A DNA stretch of 64,000 bases from G965230065 sp965230065 (lineage in GTDB: Bacteria; Bacteroidota; Bacteroidia; Cytophagales; Cyclobacteriaceae). The translations under genes and the position numbers were made by a program. The stretch's first letter is position 1. Every line of letters starts with the position of its first letter. The notes beneath the pieces were generated by a model, which was not told the origin of the DNA, ran no database searches, and saw nothing but the letters and a program-made list of their open reading frames with translations. This document shows positions 26,451 through 34,754 of the stretch, piece by piece. The stretch spans positions 2,046,001-2,110,000 of the forward strand of contig OZ245942.1 in assembly GCA_965230065.1 (NCBI GenBank). The letters are read 5' to 3'.

Positions 26451-27762
26451 TCTTAGTTACCGCGCCGAAAAGGTCAAAAGCTTCGGCATCGGCAATTTCT
26501 ATATCAGTAAAGTCGCCAATGCGCAAATATTGGTTTTGTGCAGGAATGAGCACTTCATTATCTACTTCCGGGGAATCGGCTTCGGTGCGACCGATAAAGT
26601 AGTCCCCTTCTTTGCGGTCAATCATTACTTTCAAGGTTTTGCCAATTTTTTCCTGGTTTTTTTCCAGGGAAATGCGTTCCTGTAAGTCCATTACTTCCTG
26701 CACCCGTTTTTGCTTTACCTTTTCGGGCACATCGTCTTTCATAGAAAAAGAGTGCGTGCCTTCTTCGTGGGAGTAAGCAAAAATGCCCAGCCTGTCGAAA
26801 CGAGATTTTTCCACAAAATCCATCATTTCATCAAATTCGGTCTGGGTTTCGCCCGGGTGCCCGGCAATAAGGGTGGTACGCAACGTAATGTTGGGGATTT
26901 TTTCCCGGATGATGTGGAGCAGTGCTTCCGTTTTTTGGCGGGTAATGCCCCGGCGCATCAGTTTCAGCATTTCGTTGGAGCCGTGTTGCAGGGGCATGTC
27001 CAGGTAATTGCAGATATTGCTGCGTTCGGCCATTACGTCCAGTACATCCAAAGGAAAACCGGAAGGAAAAGCATAGTGCAGGCGAATCCACTCAATGCCT
27101 TCTACATCCGACAGGTTTTTGAGCAAATCGGCCAGGTTGCGCTTTTGGTACAAATCCAGCCCGTAATACGTAGAATCTTGCGCAATGAGGAGCAACTCCT
27201 TGGTGCCGTTTTTGGCCAGATTTTTCGTTTCCTGAACCAGTTCTTCTATGGAACGAGAGCGGTGTTTACCCCGCATGAGCGGAATGGCGCAAAACGAACA
27301 GGGACGGTCGCAACCCTCTGAAATTTTCATATAAGCATAATGCCGGGAAGTGGTGGTGATGCGCTCGCCTACTAATTCGTGTTTATAGTCAGCATTGAAC
27401 TTCCTGAGCAGCAAAGGCAGTTCCATCGTGCCGAAATATGCATCCACCTCCGGAATGTCTTTTTCCAGTTCGTCTTTATAGCGTTGCGAAAGGCAGCCGG
27501 TAACGTACAGTTTTTCAATTTTACCTTCGGTTTTCGCATCGGCAAAGCGCAAAATGGTATCGATAGATTCCTGCTTGGCATTATCAATAAACCCGCAGGT
27601 GTTGATAACCACCACGTTGGCATCGTCTTTCACCGACTCATGTGCCGTGTTGATACCATTGCCTTTGAGCTGGGTAATCATCACCTCTGAGTCTACCAGG
27701 TTTTTGGCACAACCCAGCGTGATAACATTTACTTTATCTTTTTTTAATCCTTTTGTCTTCAA
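26434..27762 (-). CDS. rimO: ribosomal protein S12 methylthiotransferase
   Basis: Radical-SAM enzyme that methylthiolates Asp88 of S12. Domains in order: the UPF0004 N-terminal domain with VITLGCAKNLVDSEVM (first cluster Cys) and NTCGFIDNAKQESID, the radical SAM core with the CxxxCxxC motif in CDRPCSFCAIP, and the C-terminal TRAM domain. The RGKHRSRSIEELVQE stretch after the motif is typical of RimO rather than MiaB. 442 residues, normal. The final codons lie in a hairpin (see separate entry). It is convergent with the small gene at 26104. Confidence 0.96.
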   Translation of the reverse strand: MKTKGLKKDKVNVITLGCAKNLVDSEVMITQLKGNGINTAHESVKDDANVVVINTCGFIDNAKQESIDTILRFADAKTEGKIEKLYVTGCLSQRYKDELEKDIPEVDAYFGTMELPLLLRKFNADYKHELVGERITTTSRHYAYMKISEGCDRPCSFCAIPLMRGKHRSRSIEELVQETKNLAKNGTKELLLIAQDSTYYGLDLYQKRNLADLLKNLSDVEGIEWIRLHYAFPSGFPLDVLDVMAERSNICNYLDMPLQHGSNEMLKLMRRGITRQKTEALLHIIREKIPNITLRTTLIAGHPGETQTEFDEMMDFVEKSRFDRLGIFAYSHEEGTHSFSMKDDVPEKVKQKRVQEVMDLQERISLEKNQEKIGKTLKVMIDRKEGDYFIGRTEADSPEVDNEVLIPAQNQYLRIGDFTDIEIADAEAFDLFGAVTKTSEVS

Positions 27763-28084
27763 TCTTTTATTTTTGTGTTTTCTCTATCAATAGAAAGTAG
27801 TTTCTGATTGATATTGTCTAGCTTTTTATAATGTGCGCTGGGTTGAAAATTCAGCGGGCGTGCGTTGGATTTGTGCGGGGAAGCATTGAATTTTCTTGAC
27901 TTTTTTGGTTACTTTTTGTGTCAAGACAAAAAGTAACAATGCAAAAGAGCTACAAACCACATAAATTTACCAATCAAAGAATTAGCTAAACAAATTTCAT
28001 TTTGATTTAAGCAAACGGCAAAGTTAGCAAACAAGTTATGATTTCCCGAATGTGCGAAAATTTGAAAGCCCGCGTTGTTGGATT
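27763..28084. other. intergenic region with an inverted repeat
   Basis: 322 bases between divergent rimO and the DUF6452 gene. Bases 27908-27937 form a perfect 12-bp hairpin (see repeat entry). GTG at 28052 opens a longer reading frame into the DUF6452 gene but adds 11 residues without a signal-like character, so it is left as leader. No other gene is seen. Confidence 0.5.
27908..27937. repeat. 12-bp perfect inverted repeat (GTTACTTTTTGT type)
   Basis: GTTACTTTTTGT (27908-27919), loop GTCAAG, ACAAAAAGTAAC (27926-27937). The TTTTTGGTTACTTTTTGTGT sequence with its mirror is a dispersed intergenic repeat I associate with Bacteroidota chromosomes. Confidence 0.6.
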
Positions 28085-28966
28085 ATGATCCGAAATACAT
28101 TTACATTGGTCAAAAAATATATACATTTAGCATTCATCCTCTCTTTTTTCGCGCTCACCCTGGCTTGTGAACAAACCACCATTTGTACCACCAGCAATAC
28201 TTCCCTGGCAAAAGTAGCTTTTTTTAAAATTGCCGAAACCCGGCAGGCGGATACGTTATACGGGGTATCGGTGGTTACTGAAAATAATATTCTTTTGTAT
28301 GAACCCGACACGGTGATCGAGGTAATCTTGCCCGTAAACCCGGCGGCAACTTCTACCAATTTTCTGTTTATAAGGGATAACAAAACGGATACCCTGCAAC
28401 TGTCTTATGAAATTGAGCAAATATTCACGTCTTCGGAATGTGGTTTCGATCAGCGTTTTTTCAACCTGAATGTGCCCAATACTTCATTTGACTCGGTGCG
28501 TATACGTAGTAACGAGCTGGTAGCAGACAATAATAATGATACGAATATCGAGATTTACCGGTGTGTCAACGAAAATACTGCCAGCATTATAGCGGAATTC
28601 GTGCAGAATGTTTCCGGCGAAAAAGTGCAGGACACCATATTTTATAACAGGGTAAATGATGACAAGGGAAATGTCCTTTTTACCGATGCTGCTTTGTCCG
28701 TTTTCCGCTTACCGGTAAACCCGGATGAAAAACGTGTGCAATATTTTTTCCACAGGCTAAGCAATGGCAGCCCCGACATAGACACCCTGACGGTGAACTA
28801 TGCCAGATTTCAGGAGCAACTGGCGCGTATGTGCCCGGTGCAAACCCGGTACGACACCCTGCGTGTAGACAGAACCTATACCAGTTTTGATTCTACCACC
28901 GTATTGAAAAGACATTTAAATAAAATCAATAGTGACCCCAATATTGAAATATTTTTTACCCTGTAA
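28085..28966 (+). CDS. DUF6452-family lipoprotein with internal duplication
   Basis: Lipoprotein from the ATG at 28085; lipobox ALTLAC (Cys28). The usual DUF6452 protein is about 150 residues. Here two copies are joined (about residues 30-150 and 150-293). LPVNPAATSTNFLF (from residue 82) matches LPVNPDEKRVQYFF (from 199), each followed by a DTLxxxY strand (DTLQLSY, DTLTVNY), a single Cys (SSECGFD, ARMCPVQ), a TSFDS strand and a final NIEI. The period is about 117 residues. Function of the family is unknown; it is usually next to DUF6048, as here (35-base overlap). Envelope location is inferred. Confidence 0.8.
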   Translation: MIRNTFTLVKKYIHLAFILSFFALTLACEQTTICTTSNTSLAKVAFFKIAETRQADTLYGVSVVTENNILLYEPDTVIEVILPVNPAATSTNFLFIRDNKTDTLQLSYEIEQIFTSSECGFDQRFFNLNVPNTSFDSVRIRSNELVADNNNDTNIEIYRCVNENTASIIAEFVQNVSGEKVQDTIFYNRVNDDKGNVLFTDAALSVFRLPVNPDEKRVQYFFHRLSNGSPDIDTLTVNYARFQEQLARMCPVQTRYDTLRVDRTYTSFDSTTVLKRHLNKINSDPNIEIFFTL

Positions 28967-29693
28967 GCTCATTTTCTTTCTGGCTGTGCCGTTTGTGGCC
29001 TTTTGCCAGCAGGTATCCGGGCAGGAAGGCCAGCAGCAGGAGCAGGAACAACCAAGGCCGGAAATCCCGAAGGTGAACCGTGATTTTTCGCTGGCAGCCC
29101 TGCGGATTGGCTTCTCGCTCACCGACCTCATACAACCCGTATTGTACGAGGGATTGGAACAAGCGTATGCTGTACAGGCTGACTTGTCTATTGACCGCTT
29201 TATGCTGGTGGCCGATGTGGGTACGGCCAAGTATGCCCACGCCTGGGAACCACAAGATACCCTGGCTACCCAATACCAATATACCACGGAAGGTAATTAT
29301 TTTAAAGTGGGCATAGATGTAAACTTCCTGAAAGACAAGGAAGCCAATACCCGGTTTGCCAAAGACGATGTCATCTTTTTTGGATTGCGGTATGCCCAAA
29401 GTTCATTCACTGCCAATGCTACTTTTGACGTGGCTGATTCTGTGTGGGGCGATTTCACGCAAATAGAAAATAACGAAAACCTCCGGGCCTGGTGGGTGGA
29501 AATGGAAGCCGGTATTAAAGTGGAAATATTTAATAATGTTTTCCTGGGCTACACCATGCAATTCCGCTTTCTGAAAAACTTCAGCCGTAAAGAAGACCTG
29601 ACTCCTTACGATGTGCCCGGCTTTGGCTCCGGCAACCGCAAAAACATCTTCGGGTTTGATTATTATTTGATGTATAGGATTCCTTTTAAATAG
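28932..29693 (+). CDS. DUF6048-family outer-membrane beta-barrel-like protein
   Basis: Starts with GTG at 28932 and overlaps the previous gene by 35 bases, a sign of translational coupling. A signal peptide (LIFFLAVPFVAFCQQVSGQ) is followed by a Gln/Glu-rich linker and about 200 residues of alternating beta strands (AALRIGFSLTDLIQP, YAVQADLSIDRFMLVADVG, DVIFFGLRYAQSSF, VFLGYTMQFRFL) ending in YYLMYRIPFK with a C-terminal aromatic/Lys, as in barrel proteins. The DUF6452/DUF6048 pairing is conserved in the phylum, suggesting a two-part envelope unit; its job is unknown. Confidence 0.8.
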   Translation: MTPILKYFLPCKLIFFLAVPFVAFCQQVSGQEGQQQEQEQPRPEIPKVNRDFSLAALRIGFSLTDLIQPVLYEGLEQAYAVQADLSIDRFMLVADVGTAKYAHAWEPQDTLATQYQYTTEGNYFKVGIDVNFLKDKEANTRFAKDDVIFFGLRYAQSSFTANATFDVADSVWGDFTQIENNENLRAWWVEMEAGIKVEIFNNVFLGYTMQFRFLKNFSRKEDLTPYDVPGFGSGNRKNIFGFDYYLMYRIPFK

Positions 29694-29843
29694 GCAACTA
29701 ACCTTATACTAAGATTTGCTCCATTTCAGATTTAAAACCTCTTCTCTAACAATGGTGTTTGCTTTAAGATGGTTTCTATTCTGTATATTCACTTATCGCT
29801 ACTTTTCATATTTAAATGCTTATTCCTGCTCTACTTCCTGCCT

Positions 29844-30197
29844 TTACAGAATTGTAATAATCGAGGTTTTACTAATTTCAACAACATTATTATGTTTTAT
29901 TTCTTCCATAATTCTGTCATAGTTCCTCTCAAAAATTTCAATTAATTGGCTTGTTGAAATATTTCCTGTAGTCAAATAGATTAACTTATATGGTTCAACC
30001 TTTTGCAAGTAACTTTGATAAAAATCAGAGTCTTTAGAAATTAATATTCTTTTTTGGTCAATTGTAATCTTATTGATGTCGGAATCTGGGGTCTTATTTT
30101 TCTTGGGTAGGTCTAATGTATGAATAGAATCAAAACCTTTATTTATTAAGAATTTTGATAGTTTCCGTGGTAATTGTGCATCAATGATAAATTTCAT
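29844..30197 (-). CDS. DUF5615 PIN-like toxin
   Basis: 117 residues. The N-terminal FIIDAQLPRKLSKFL has the first PIN-type acidic residue, and ISKDSDFYQ carries the second acidic pair (DxDF type). DUF5615 proteins are PIN-like nucleases found beside DUF433 antitoxins, and the start codon overlaps the DUF433 stop by 4 bases here (ATGA), so the pair is co-translated. It probably cleaves RNA when unbound. GC content is lower than in neighbouring genes, which fits a horizontally acquired module. Confidence 0.85.
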   Translation of the reverse strand: MKFIIDAQLPRKLSKFLINKGFDSIHTLDLPKKNKTPDSDINKITIDQKRILISKDSDFYQSYLQKVEPYKLIYLTTGNISTSQLIEIFERNYDRIMEEIKHNNVVEISKTSIITIL

Positions 30198-30433
30198 GCA
30201 ACAAGTTTACTGATGTTCTTTACTTCTGATATTTTGGCTGCAAATAATAAACAGGCATACAAATCTTCTTTTTCTAAATCCTCATAGTCTTCCAATATTT
30301 CTTCATTAGTCATACCAGATGCCAGTAGTTCCAAGATATTTTGAACTGGGTAGCGCATACCTCTAACAACAGGTTTTCCATGACAGATATCAGGATTTAT
30401 AGTGATTCTTTTTAGCAATTCATCGTTATTCAT
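30194..30433 (-). CDS. DUF433 antitoxin
   Basis: 79 residues with the DUF433 signature ITINPDICHGKPVVRGMR and a helix-turn-helix-like stretch LLASGMTNEEILEDYEDLEK. It should bind DNA and neutralise the following DUF5615 protein. First gene of the two-gene operon; no obvious palindromic operator was found in the 100 bases upstream. Confidence 0.88.
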   Translation of the reverse strand: MNNDELLKRITINPDICHGKPVVRGMRYPVQNILELLASGMTNEEILEDYEDLEKEDLYACLLFAAKISEVKNISKLVA

Positions 30434-30546
30434 TTCTATAAATTATTGATTATCAAATATTTGCAATTAATATGGTGAATCTACATAAATTATATATTTT
30501 CATGTATTGAAACGATTATTTTATAATTTAAGTTTTGGTTACTAAT

Positions 30547-30616
30547 GGCTACTTCTGGCTACTTCTGGCTACTTCTGGCTACTTCTGGCTACTTCTGGCT
30601 ACTTCTGGCTACTTCT
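30547..30616. repeat. 10-bp tandem repeat, seven perfect copies
   Basis: GGCTACTTCT is repeated seven times without change from 30547 to 30616, with a degenerate copy GGTTACTAAT at 30537-30546. The last copy overlaps the stop codon (TAG, minus strand) of the OmpA-family gene. Because the first copy read on the minus strand holds the stop, copy-number changes would not alter the protein. Confidence 0.98.
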
Positions 30617-32270
30617 TAATAATCGTAAACTCCACCCTGCGGTTTTTGCGGCGCTCTTCTTCTACAGCGTTGCTGGCAATAGGGCGGGAGCCTCCGTATC
30701 CTTTAGCAACAATGCGTTCGGCATCAATGCCCTGTGCTACCAAATATTTTTTTACGGCATTGGCCCGGTCTTGCGACAAAAGGCGGTTCAGGTCGGCCCG
30801 GCCGGTATTGTCGGTATGTCCGCTCAGTTCTATCTGCATGTTGGGGTTTTCCTGCATCAGTTGTACTACTTCCTGCAAATCGTCGGTAGAGCTGCCGATG
30901 AGGTTGGTAGTGCCTCTTTCAAAAAGTACGTTTTGTAACTGTACTGTAGCCCCCACTTCTAACGGGGTAAGGTTAAAATTACGGTTGACGGCAGTTGTTC
31001 CCATTTGCCGTAGCAATAGCTTATCTTTATTGGCCATAAATCCATCGGCTGATATTCTGAGCTCATAGTTTTCGTCAACAGGCAGCATAATTTCGTAATA
31101 ACCGTCTTCATTGGCAGTAGCTGTTATTGCTTCAGTTGCAGCCAGGCTATCTGCCTGAATGGGCATAAAAGTTACAGTAGCGCCTACCGGGGCAGCATCT
31201 TTTGCATTGCTGATGGTACCCTGTACCATTACCTCGGTAACAGGAGCTTCTTCTGCGACAACAGGTTCTTCGGTAATTTCTACCACAGGGGGCGTGGTTT
31301 CTTCCAGCATTTCCTCCTGCTCGGGCTGAATGGGTACGCGGTTGAGGTCGCCCATGCCATCGCTGTTCTGGGTAGAACTGAGGTAGGCAAATTTACCATC
31401 GGCAGGAATGGAATAATAAAGTTCAACACCTTCCGTATTTACAGAGGGACCGAGGTTTTCGGGTACCGACCAGTTTTTCCAGCTTTCGTCAAGCCGTTTG
31501 GTAACGAAAATATCCCGGCTGCCCATGCCTTCGTGTCCGTTACTGGCAAAGAAGAGCGTTTTAGCATCAGGAGCGAGGAAAGGGGTCATTTCCTGATAAG
31601 CTGTGTTCACGGTATTGCCAAGGTTAATGGGTTCAGACCACTCTCCATTGCTTTGTTTAAAAAGCACGTACAAATCTTCCGCCCCCCGGGTGTCGTACGA
31701 TTGGAGCGATAATATGAGGATATTGCCACTTGCATGCAGGCTGCCACTCTGATGTTTGGATTTGTTGTAGAAATATGGAATTTTCACAGGCTTTGGAAAA
31801 CTCCACTTTCCTGAAGATTTGCTGGATACAGAAATGCCATACGTATGCGCTTTGCTGCCATCTTCTTTGTAGTGATAATTCAAATACATCACGTTCCCGT
31901 CTTCAGCAAAACCAATAATTTCATTGGTAAAAATGTTGTTGATGGGTGCACCCAGGTTTTTTGCAGCTGTCCATTCGCCGGCCGGGTCTTTTTCGGCATA
32001 CCAGATATCGCCCCCATCACGATTGCCTCCCTGGTTGCCAGGGTGTTTGCGGCGGGTAAAATACAAAGTATTGCCATCAGGACTGAAAATAGGGTTTAGC
32101 TCATCATAAGGAGAATTCACAGCTTTCCCCAGGTTTTCGTGTTGGGTATTCGTAATACTAACAGTGTTCACTTCGTTTGTAGCAGTTATACCTTTACCCG
32201 GATCAGCATAAAGCGAAAAGGCGGTAAAGCAGATGATACCTGCTAAAAAGGCTATTTGTAGGTTTTTCAT
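30609..32270 (-). CDS. OmpA-family outer membrane protein with PD40 propeller
   Basis: Envelope protein of 553 residues. Signal peptide at 1-22 (FLAGIICFTAFSLYADPG). Residues about 50-320 hold WD40-like PD40 strands (SPDGNTLYFTRRKHPGN, DAKTLFFASNGHEGMGSRDI) that form a propeller. Then comes a Pro/Glu-rich linker and a carboxypeptidase-regulatory-like beta domain (about 345-430; VQGTISNAKDAAPVGATV). The C-terminal OmpA peptidoglycan-binding domain (about 440-553) has IELSGHTDNTGRADLNRLLS and ERIVAKGYGGSRPI. This family anchors outer-membrane complexes to peptidoglycan, including T9SS-associated ones. The stop is inside the 10-bp tandem repeat. Confidence 0.92.
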   Translation of the reverse strand: MKNLQIAFLAGIICFTAFSLYADPGKGITATNEVNTVSITNTQHENLGKAVNSPYDELNPIFSPDGNTLYFTRRKHPGNQGGNRDGGDIWYAEKDPAGEWTAAKNLGAPINNIFTNEIIGFAEDGNVMYLNYHYKEDGSKAHTYGISVSSKSSGKWSFPKPVKIPYFYNKSKHQSGSLHASGNILILSLQSYDTRGAEDLYVLFKQSNGEWSEPINLGNTVNTAYQEMTPFLAPDAKTLFFASNGHEGMGSRDIFVTKRLDESWKNWSVPENLGPSVNTEGVELYYSIPADGKFAYLSSTQNSDGMGDLNRVPIQPEQEEMLEETTPPVVEITEEPVVAEEAPVTEVMVQGTISNAKDAAPVGATVTFMPIQADSLAATEAITATANEDGYYEIMLPVDENYELRISADGFMANKDKLLLRQMGTTAVNRNFNLTPLEVGATVQLQNVLFERGTTNLIGSSTDDLQEVVQLMQENPNMQIELSGHTDNTGRADLNRLLSQDRANAVKKYLVAQGIDAERIVAKGYGGSRPIASNAVEEERRKNRRVEFTIIKK

Positions 32271-32291
32271 GGAAATCAGTACTTGTGTTAA

Positions 32292-33110
32292 TTATTCTTT
32301 TTCTTCTAATCTTTTAACCAAAGCTATTACCAGCAAAGCGGCATTGCGTGCGGCTACTTCTGCAAACTCCTGAAAGCTCACCCCCGCATCTTCATCGGCC
32401 CCGTCGCTAATACTGCGGATAATAAGGCAAGGCACTTCCCATTGGTAGCACACCTGGGCTACGGCAGCCCCTTCCATTTCAACGGCATCGGCATCAAATT
32501 GCGCCAGCAGTTCTGCTTTCATAGCAGTGGAAGCCACAAAAACATCGCCGGTAGCCACGGTGCCAATTTTTATCCGGGGGTTGGTAGCAGCCTGGTGTTC
32601 CGTAACGATTACAGGCTCTAAAGCCACATCGGCAGTTTTGGCAAATTTAAGCAAGCGGGTATCTGCCGGAAAGTATAAGGGATTTTTCTTCCCACTGACG
32701 CCGTGCCAGGTTTCCCAGACCTGCCGGCCTTCTTCAGTAATTTGTCCGAAATCATGTTGTACGGTTTTCCTGGCAATGACGATGTCTCCAATTTGCAAAT
32801 CGGGGTGCAACCCTCCGGCAATTCCTGTGAAGATCACTTCTGTGGGCTTGAAATGGTCTAAAAGCAAGGTGGTGGTCATGGTAGCATTTACTTTCCCGAT
32901 ACCCCCTTTTACCACAACTACCGGCCTTTGGTACAACTTACCTTTAATGAAGCGGATGCCTGCAATGGTTTCTTCTGAGGGGTTTTCTATTTTATCTTGT
33001 AGCAAAGCTATTTCTTCATCCATAGCACCGATAATGGCTGTAGGCTGTGCCAATAGCGGAATATTTATCAGGAAAAAGAACAGACAGTAAAAGGTTTTCA
33101 TCAGCTTCAT
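32292..33110 (-). CDS. exported MTA/SAH nucleosidase-like protein
   Basis: Nucleoside phosphorylase superfamily: hydrolyses 5'-methylthioadenosine or S-adenosylhomocysteine to adenine plus the thioribose. Seen motifs: IIGAMDEEIALL (catalytic Glu region), GGIGKVNATMTTTLLL, FTGIAGGLHPDLQIGDIV, VEMEGAAVAQVCY (ribose-binding Glu) and IRSISDGADEDAG (catalytic Asp). Unlike the cytoplasmic enzyme (about 230 residues), this one has a signal peptide (TFYCLFFFLINIPLLAQP) and about 40 extra residues inside. It is therefore likely periplasmic. It lies 147 bases from the divergent NCS2 purine permease and 21 bases before the OmpA gene. Confidence 0.87.
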   Translation of the reverse strand: MKLMKTFYCLFFFLINIPLLAQPTAIIGAMDEEIALLQDKIENPSEETIAGIRFIKGKLYQRPVVVVKGGIGKVNATMTTTLLLDHFKPTEVIFTGIAGGLHPDLQIGDIVIARKTVQHDFGQITEEGRQVWETWHGVSGKKNPLYFPADTRLLKFAKTADVALEPVIVTEHQAATNPRIKIGTVATGDVFVASTAMKAELLAQFDADAVEMEGAAVAQVCYQWEVPCLIIRSISDGADEDAGVSFQEFAEVAARNAALLVIALVKRLEEKE

Positions 33111-33257
33111 GGTTTCCTCCCTTTTTTCAATAGAATTTACGAAAATAAAGAAAAATCTATAGTCTGGAACACTTCTTTCGCTTCACATTTCAAATTAATT
33201 GATATTTTTACGATTCTCAGATGCTACTCGGCACTGAATACGATAACCTCAAATCAC

Positions 33258-34658
33258 ATGAATAAGCTTTTTAAGCTGCGCGAAAATAATACGACCATTC
33301 GTACTGAAATTGTGGCAGGCCTTACAACTTTTTTCACAATGGCGTATATTATTTTCGTCAATCCCTCCATTTTAGCACAAACAGGCATGGATTACAACAG
33401 CGTGCTGGTAGCTACCTGTTTGTCGGCAGCCATTGGCACATTGTTTATGGGGTTGCTGGCCAATTATCCCTTTGCCCAGGCGCCTGGTATGGGCCTCAAT
33501 GCTTTTTTTACGTACACGGTAGTATTTCAGATGGGCTACTCCTGGCAGCAGGCACTCGGCATGGTTTTTATCTCCGGTATTCTCTTCCTGGTTCTGACGG
33601 TGACCGGCATGCGGGCAGCCATCGTACATGCCATTCCCCCAACCATTCGTCACGCCATTCCAGCCGGTATCGGACTGTTTATCGCTTTCATAGGGCTGAA
33701 CAACGCGGGCATCATCAGCGTGAACCAGGGGCCAATCATCGACATTATTTCTTCCATAGAAACTGTAGAAAAACCAGCCCTCATTGAGGCCGTGAACCAG
33801 GCTCCCCCTCAGGTGCTGGAAGTAGGGAACCTGGGTGACCCAGCCGTGTTGTTAGCTGTGATTGGATTTATTATCATGGCCGTATTGATGGTATTAAAAG
33901 TGAAAGGAGCTATTTTTCTGGGTATTTTGGCAGTGATATTTTTGGGCATTCCGATGGGTGTTACCCAAATACCTGATGCCATCACAACAGATAGCATCAG
34001 CCTGGCTCCTACTTTTTTTGAATTAGACCTACTGGGACTTTTCCAACTGCCGGAGGGCAACACCTTTTTTCACCTTATCATAACCCTGCTCACTATTATT
34101 ATTTCTTTTTCCCTGGTAGATTTGTTCGATACCATCGGCACCCTGCTTGGCACAGCGGATAAGGGAGGGTTTTTAGATGAAAAAGGAAAATTACCCCGCA
34201 TGCATACTGCCCTTTTCTCGGATGCCGCTGCCACTACGTTGGGGGCCATGCTGGGGACTTCCACTGTAACTACCTATATTGAGAGTGGCACAGGTGTGGC
34301 TGTTGGTGGAAAAACCGGATTGACGGCTGTAGTGGTTGCTATATTTTTTCTGCTTTCTATTTTTCTTACGCCCATAGCCGGTATCGTTCCGGGTGCAGCC
34401 ACAGCACCGGCCCTCATCATGGTAGGCGTACTGATGGTGGGTTCACTCAGGCGTATCCAACTGGATAACCTGGAAGAAGCCCTGCCTGCCTTCGCCACTT
34501 TTGCCCTCATGCCTTTTACCTATAGCATTGCCAATGGTATAGCAGGTGGGATCATCTTCTTCGTGTTGATTAAACTGATAAAAAGAAAACACCGGGAAGT
34601 GCATCCGATCCTGTACTTTTTGGCCGGATTGTTTGTATTGCGGTTTGTATTGGTGTAG
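33258..34658 (+). CDS. NCS2-family purine base permease (AzgA/PbuG-like)
   Basis: Inner-membrane proton-coupled importer of adenine, guanine or hypoxanthine. 466 residues, about 12-14 TM segments. The AzgA-type opening TEIVAGLTTFFTMAYIIFV, the APGMGLNAFFTYTVV stretch, FIAFIGLNNAGII and the LFDTIGTLLGTADKGGFL motif are diagnostic. Divergent from the exported nucleosidase; the 147-base gap should contain both promoters. Together they could recover purines released outside the inner membrane (inference). Confidence 0.93.
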   Translation: MNKLFKLRENNTTIRTEIVAGLTTFFTMAYIIFVNPSILAQTGMDYNSVLVATCLSAAIGTLFMGLLANYPFAQAPGMGLNAFFTYTVVFQMGYSWQQALGMVFISGILFLVLTVTGMRAAIVHAIPPTIRHAIPAGIGLFIAFIGLNNAGIISVNQGPIIDIISSIETVEKPALIEAVNQAPPQVLEVGNLGDPAVLLAVIGFIIMAVLMVLKVKGAIFLGILAVIFLGIPMGVTQIPDAITTDSISLAPTFFELDLLGLFQLPEGNTFFHLIITLLTIIISFSLVDLFDTIGTLLGTADKGGFLDEKGKLPRMHTALFSDAAATTLGAMLGTSTVTTYIESGTGVAVGGKTGLTAVVVAIFFLLSIFLTPIAGIVPGAATAPALIMVGVLMVGSLRRIQLDNLEEALPAFATFALMPFTYSIANGIAGGIIFFVLIKLIKRKHREVHPILYFLAGLFVLRFVLV

Positions 34659-34754
34659 GGGCTGTAGAAAGCCGAGAGCTTCTTGTAACTTTGACAGAAT
34701 GCTGAGTAAAAACAAACTTTATTAAGTGTTTTTAACAATCATAAATTCAACTAA

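Noticed and set aside
29716..29922. 68-codon plus-strand ORF
   Set aside because: Hydrophobic low-complexity product, overlaps the end of the DUF5615 gene, no homology recognised.
30547..30616. Possible CRISPR or phage attachment repeat
   Set aside because: A 10-bp unit repeated head to tail without spacers is a simple tandem repeat.
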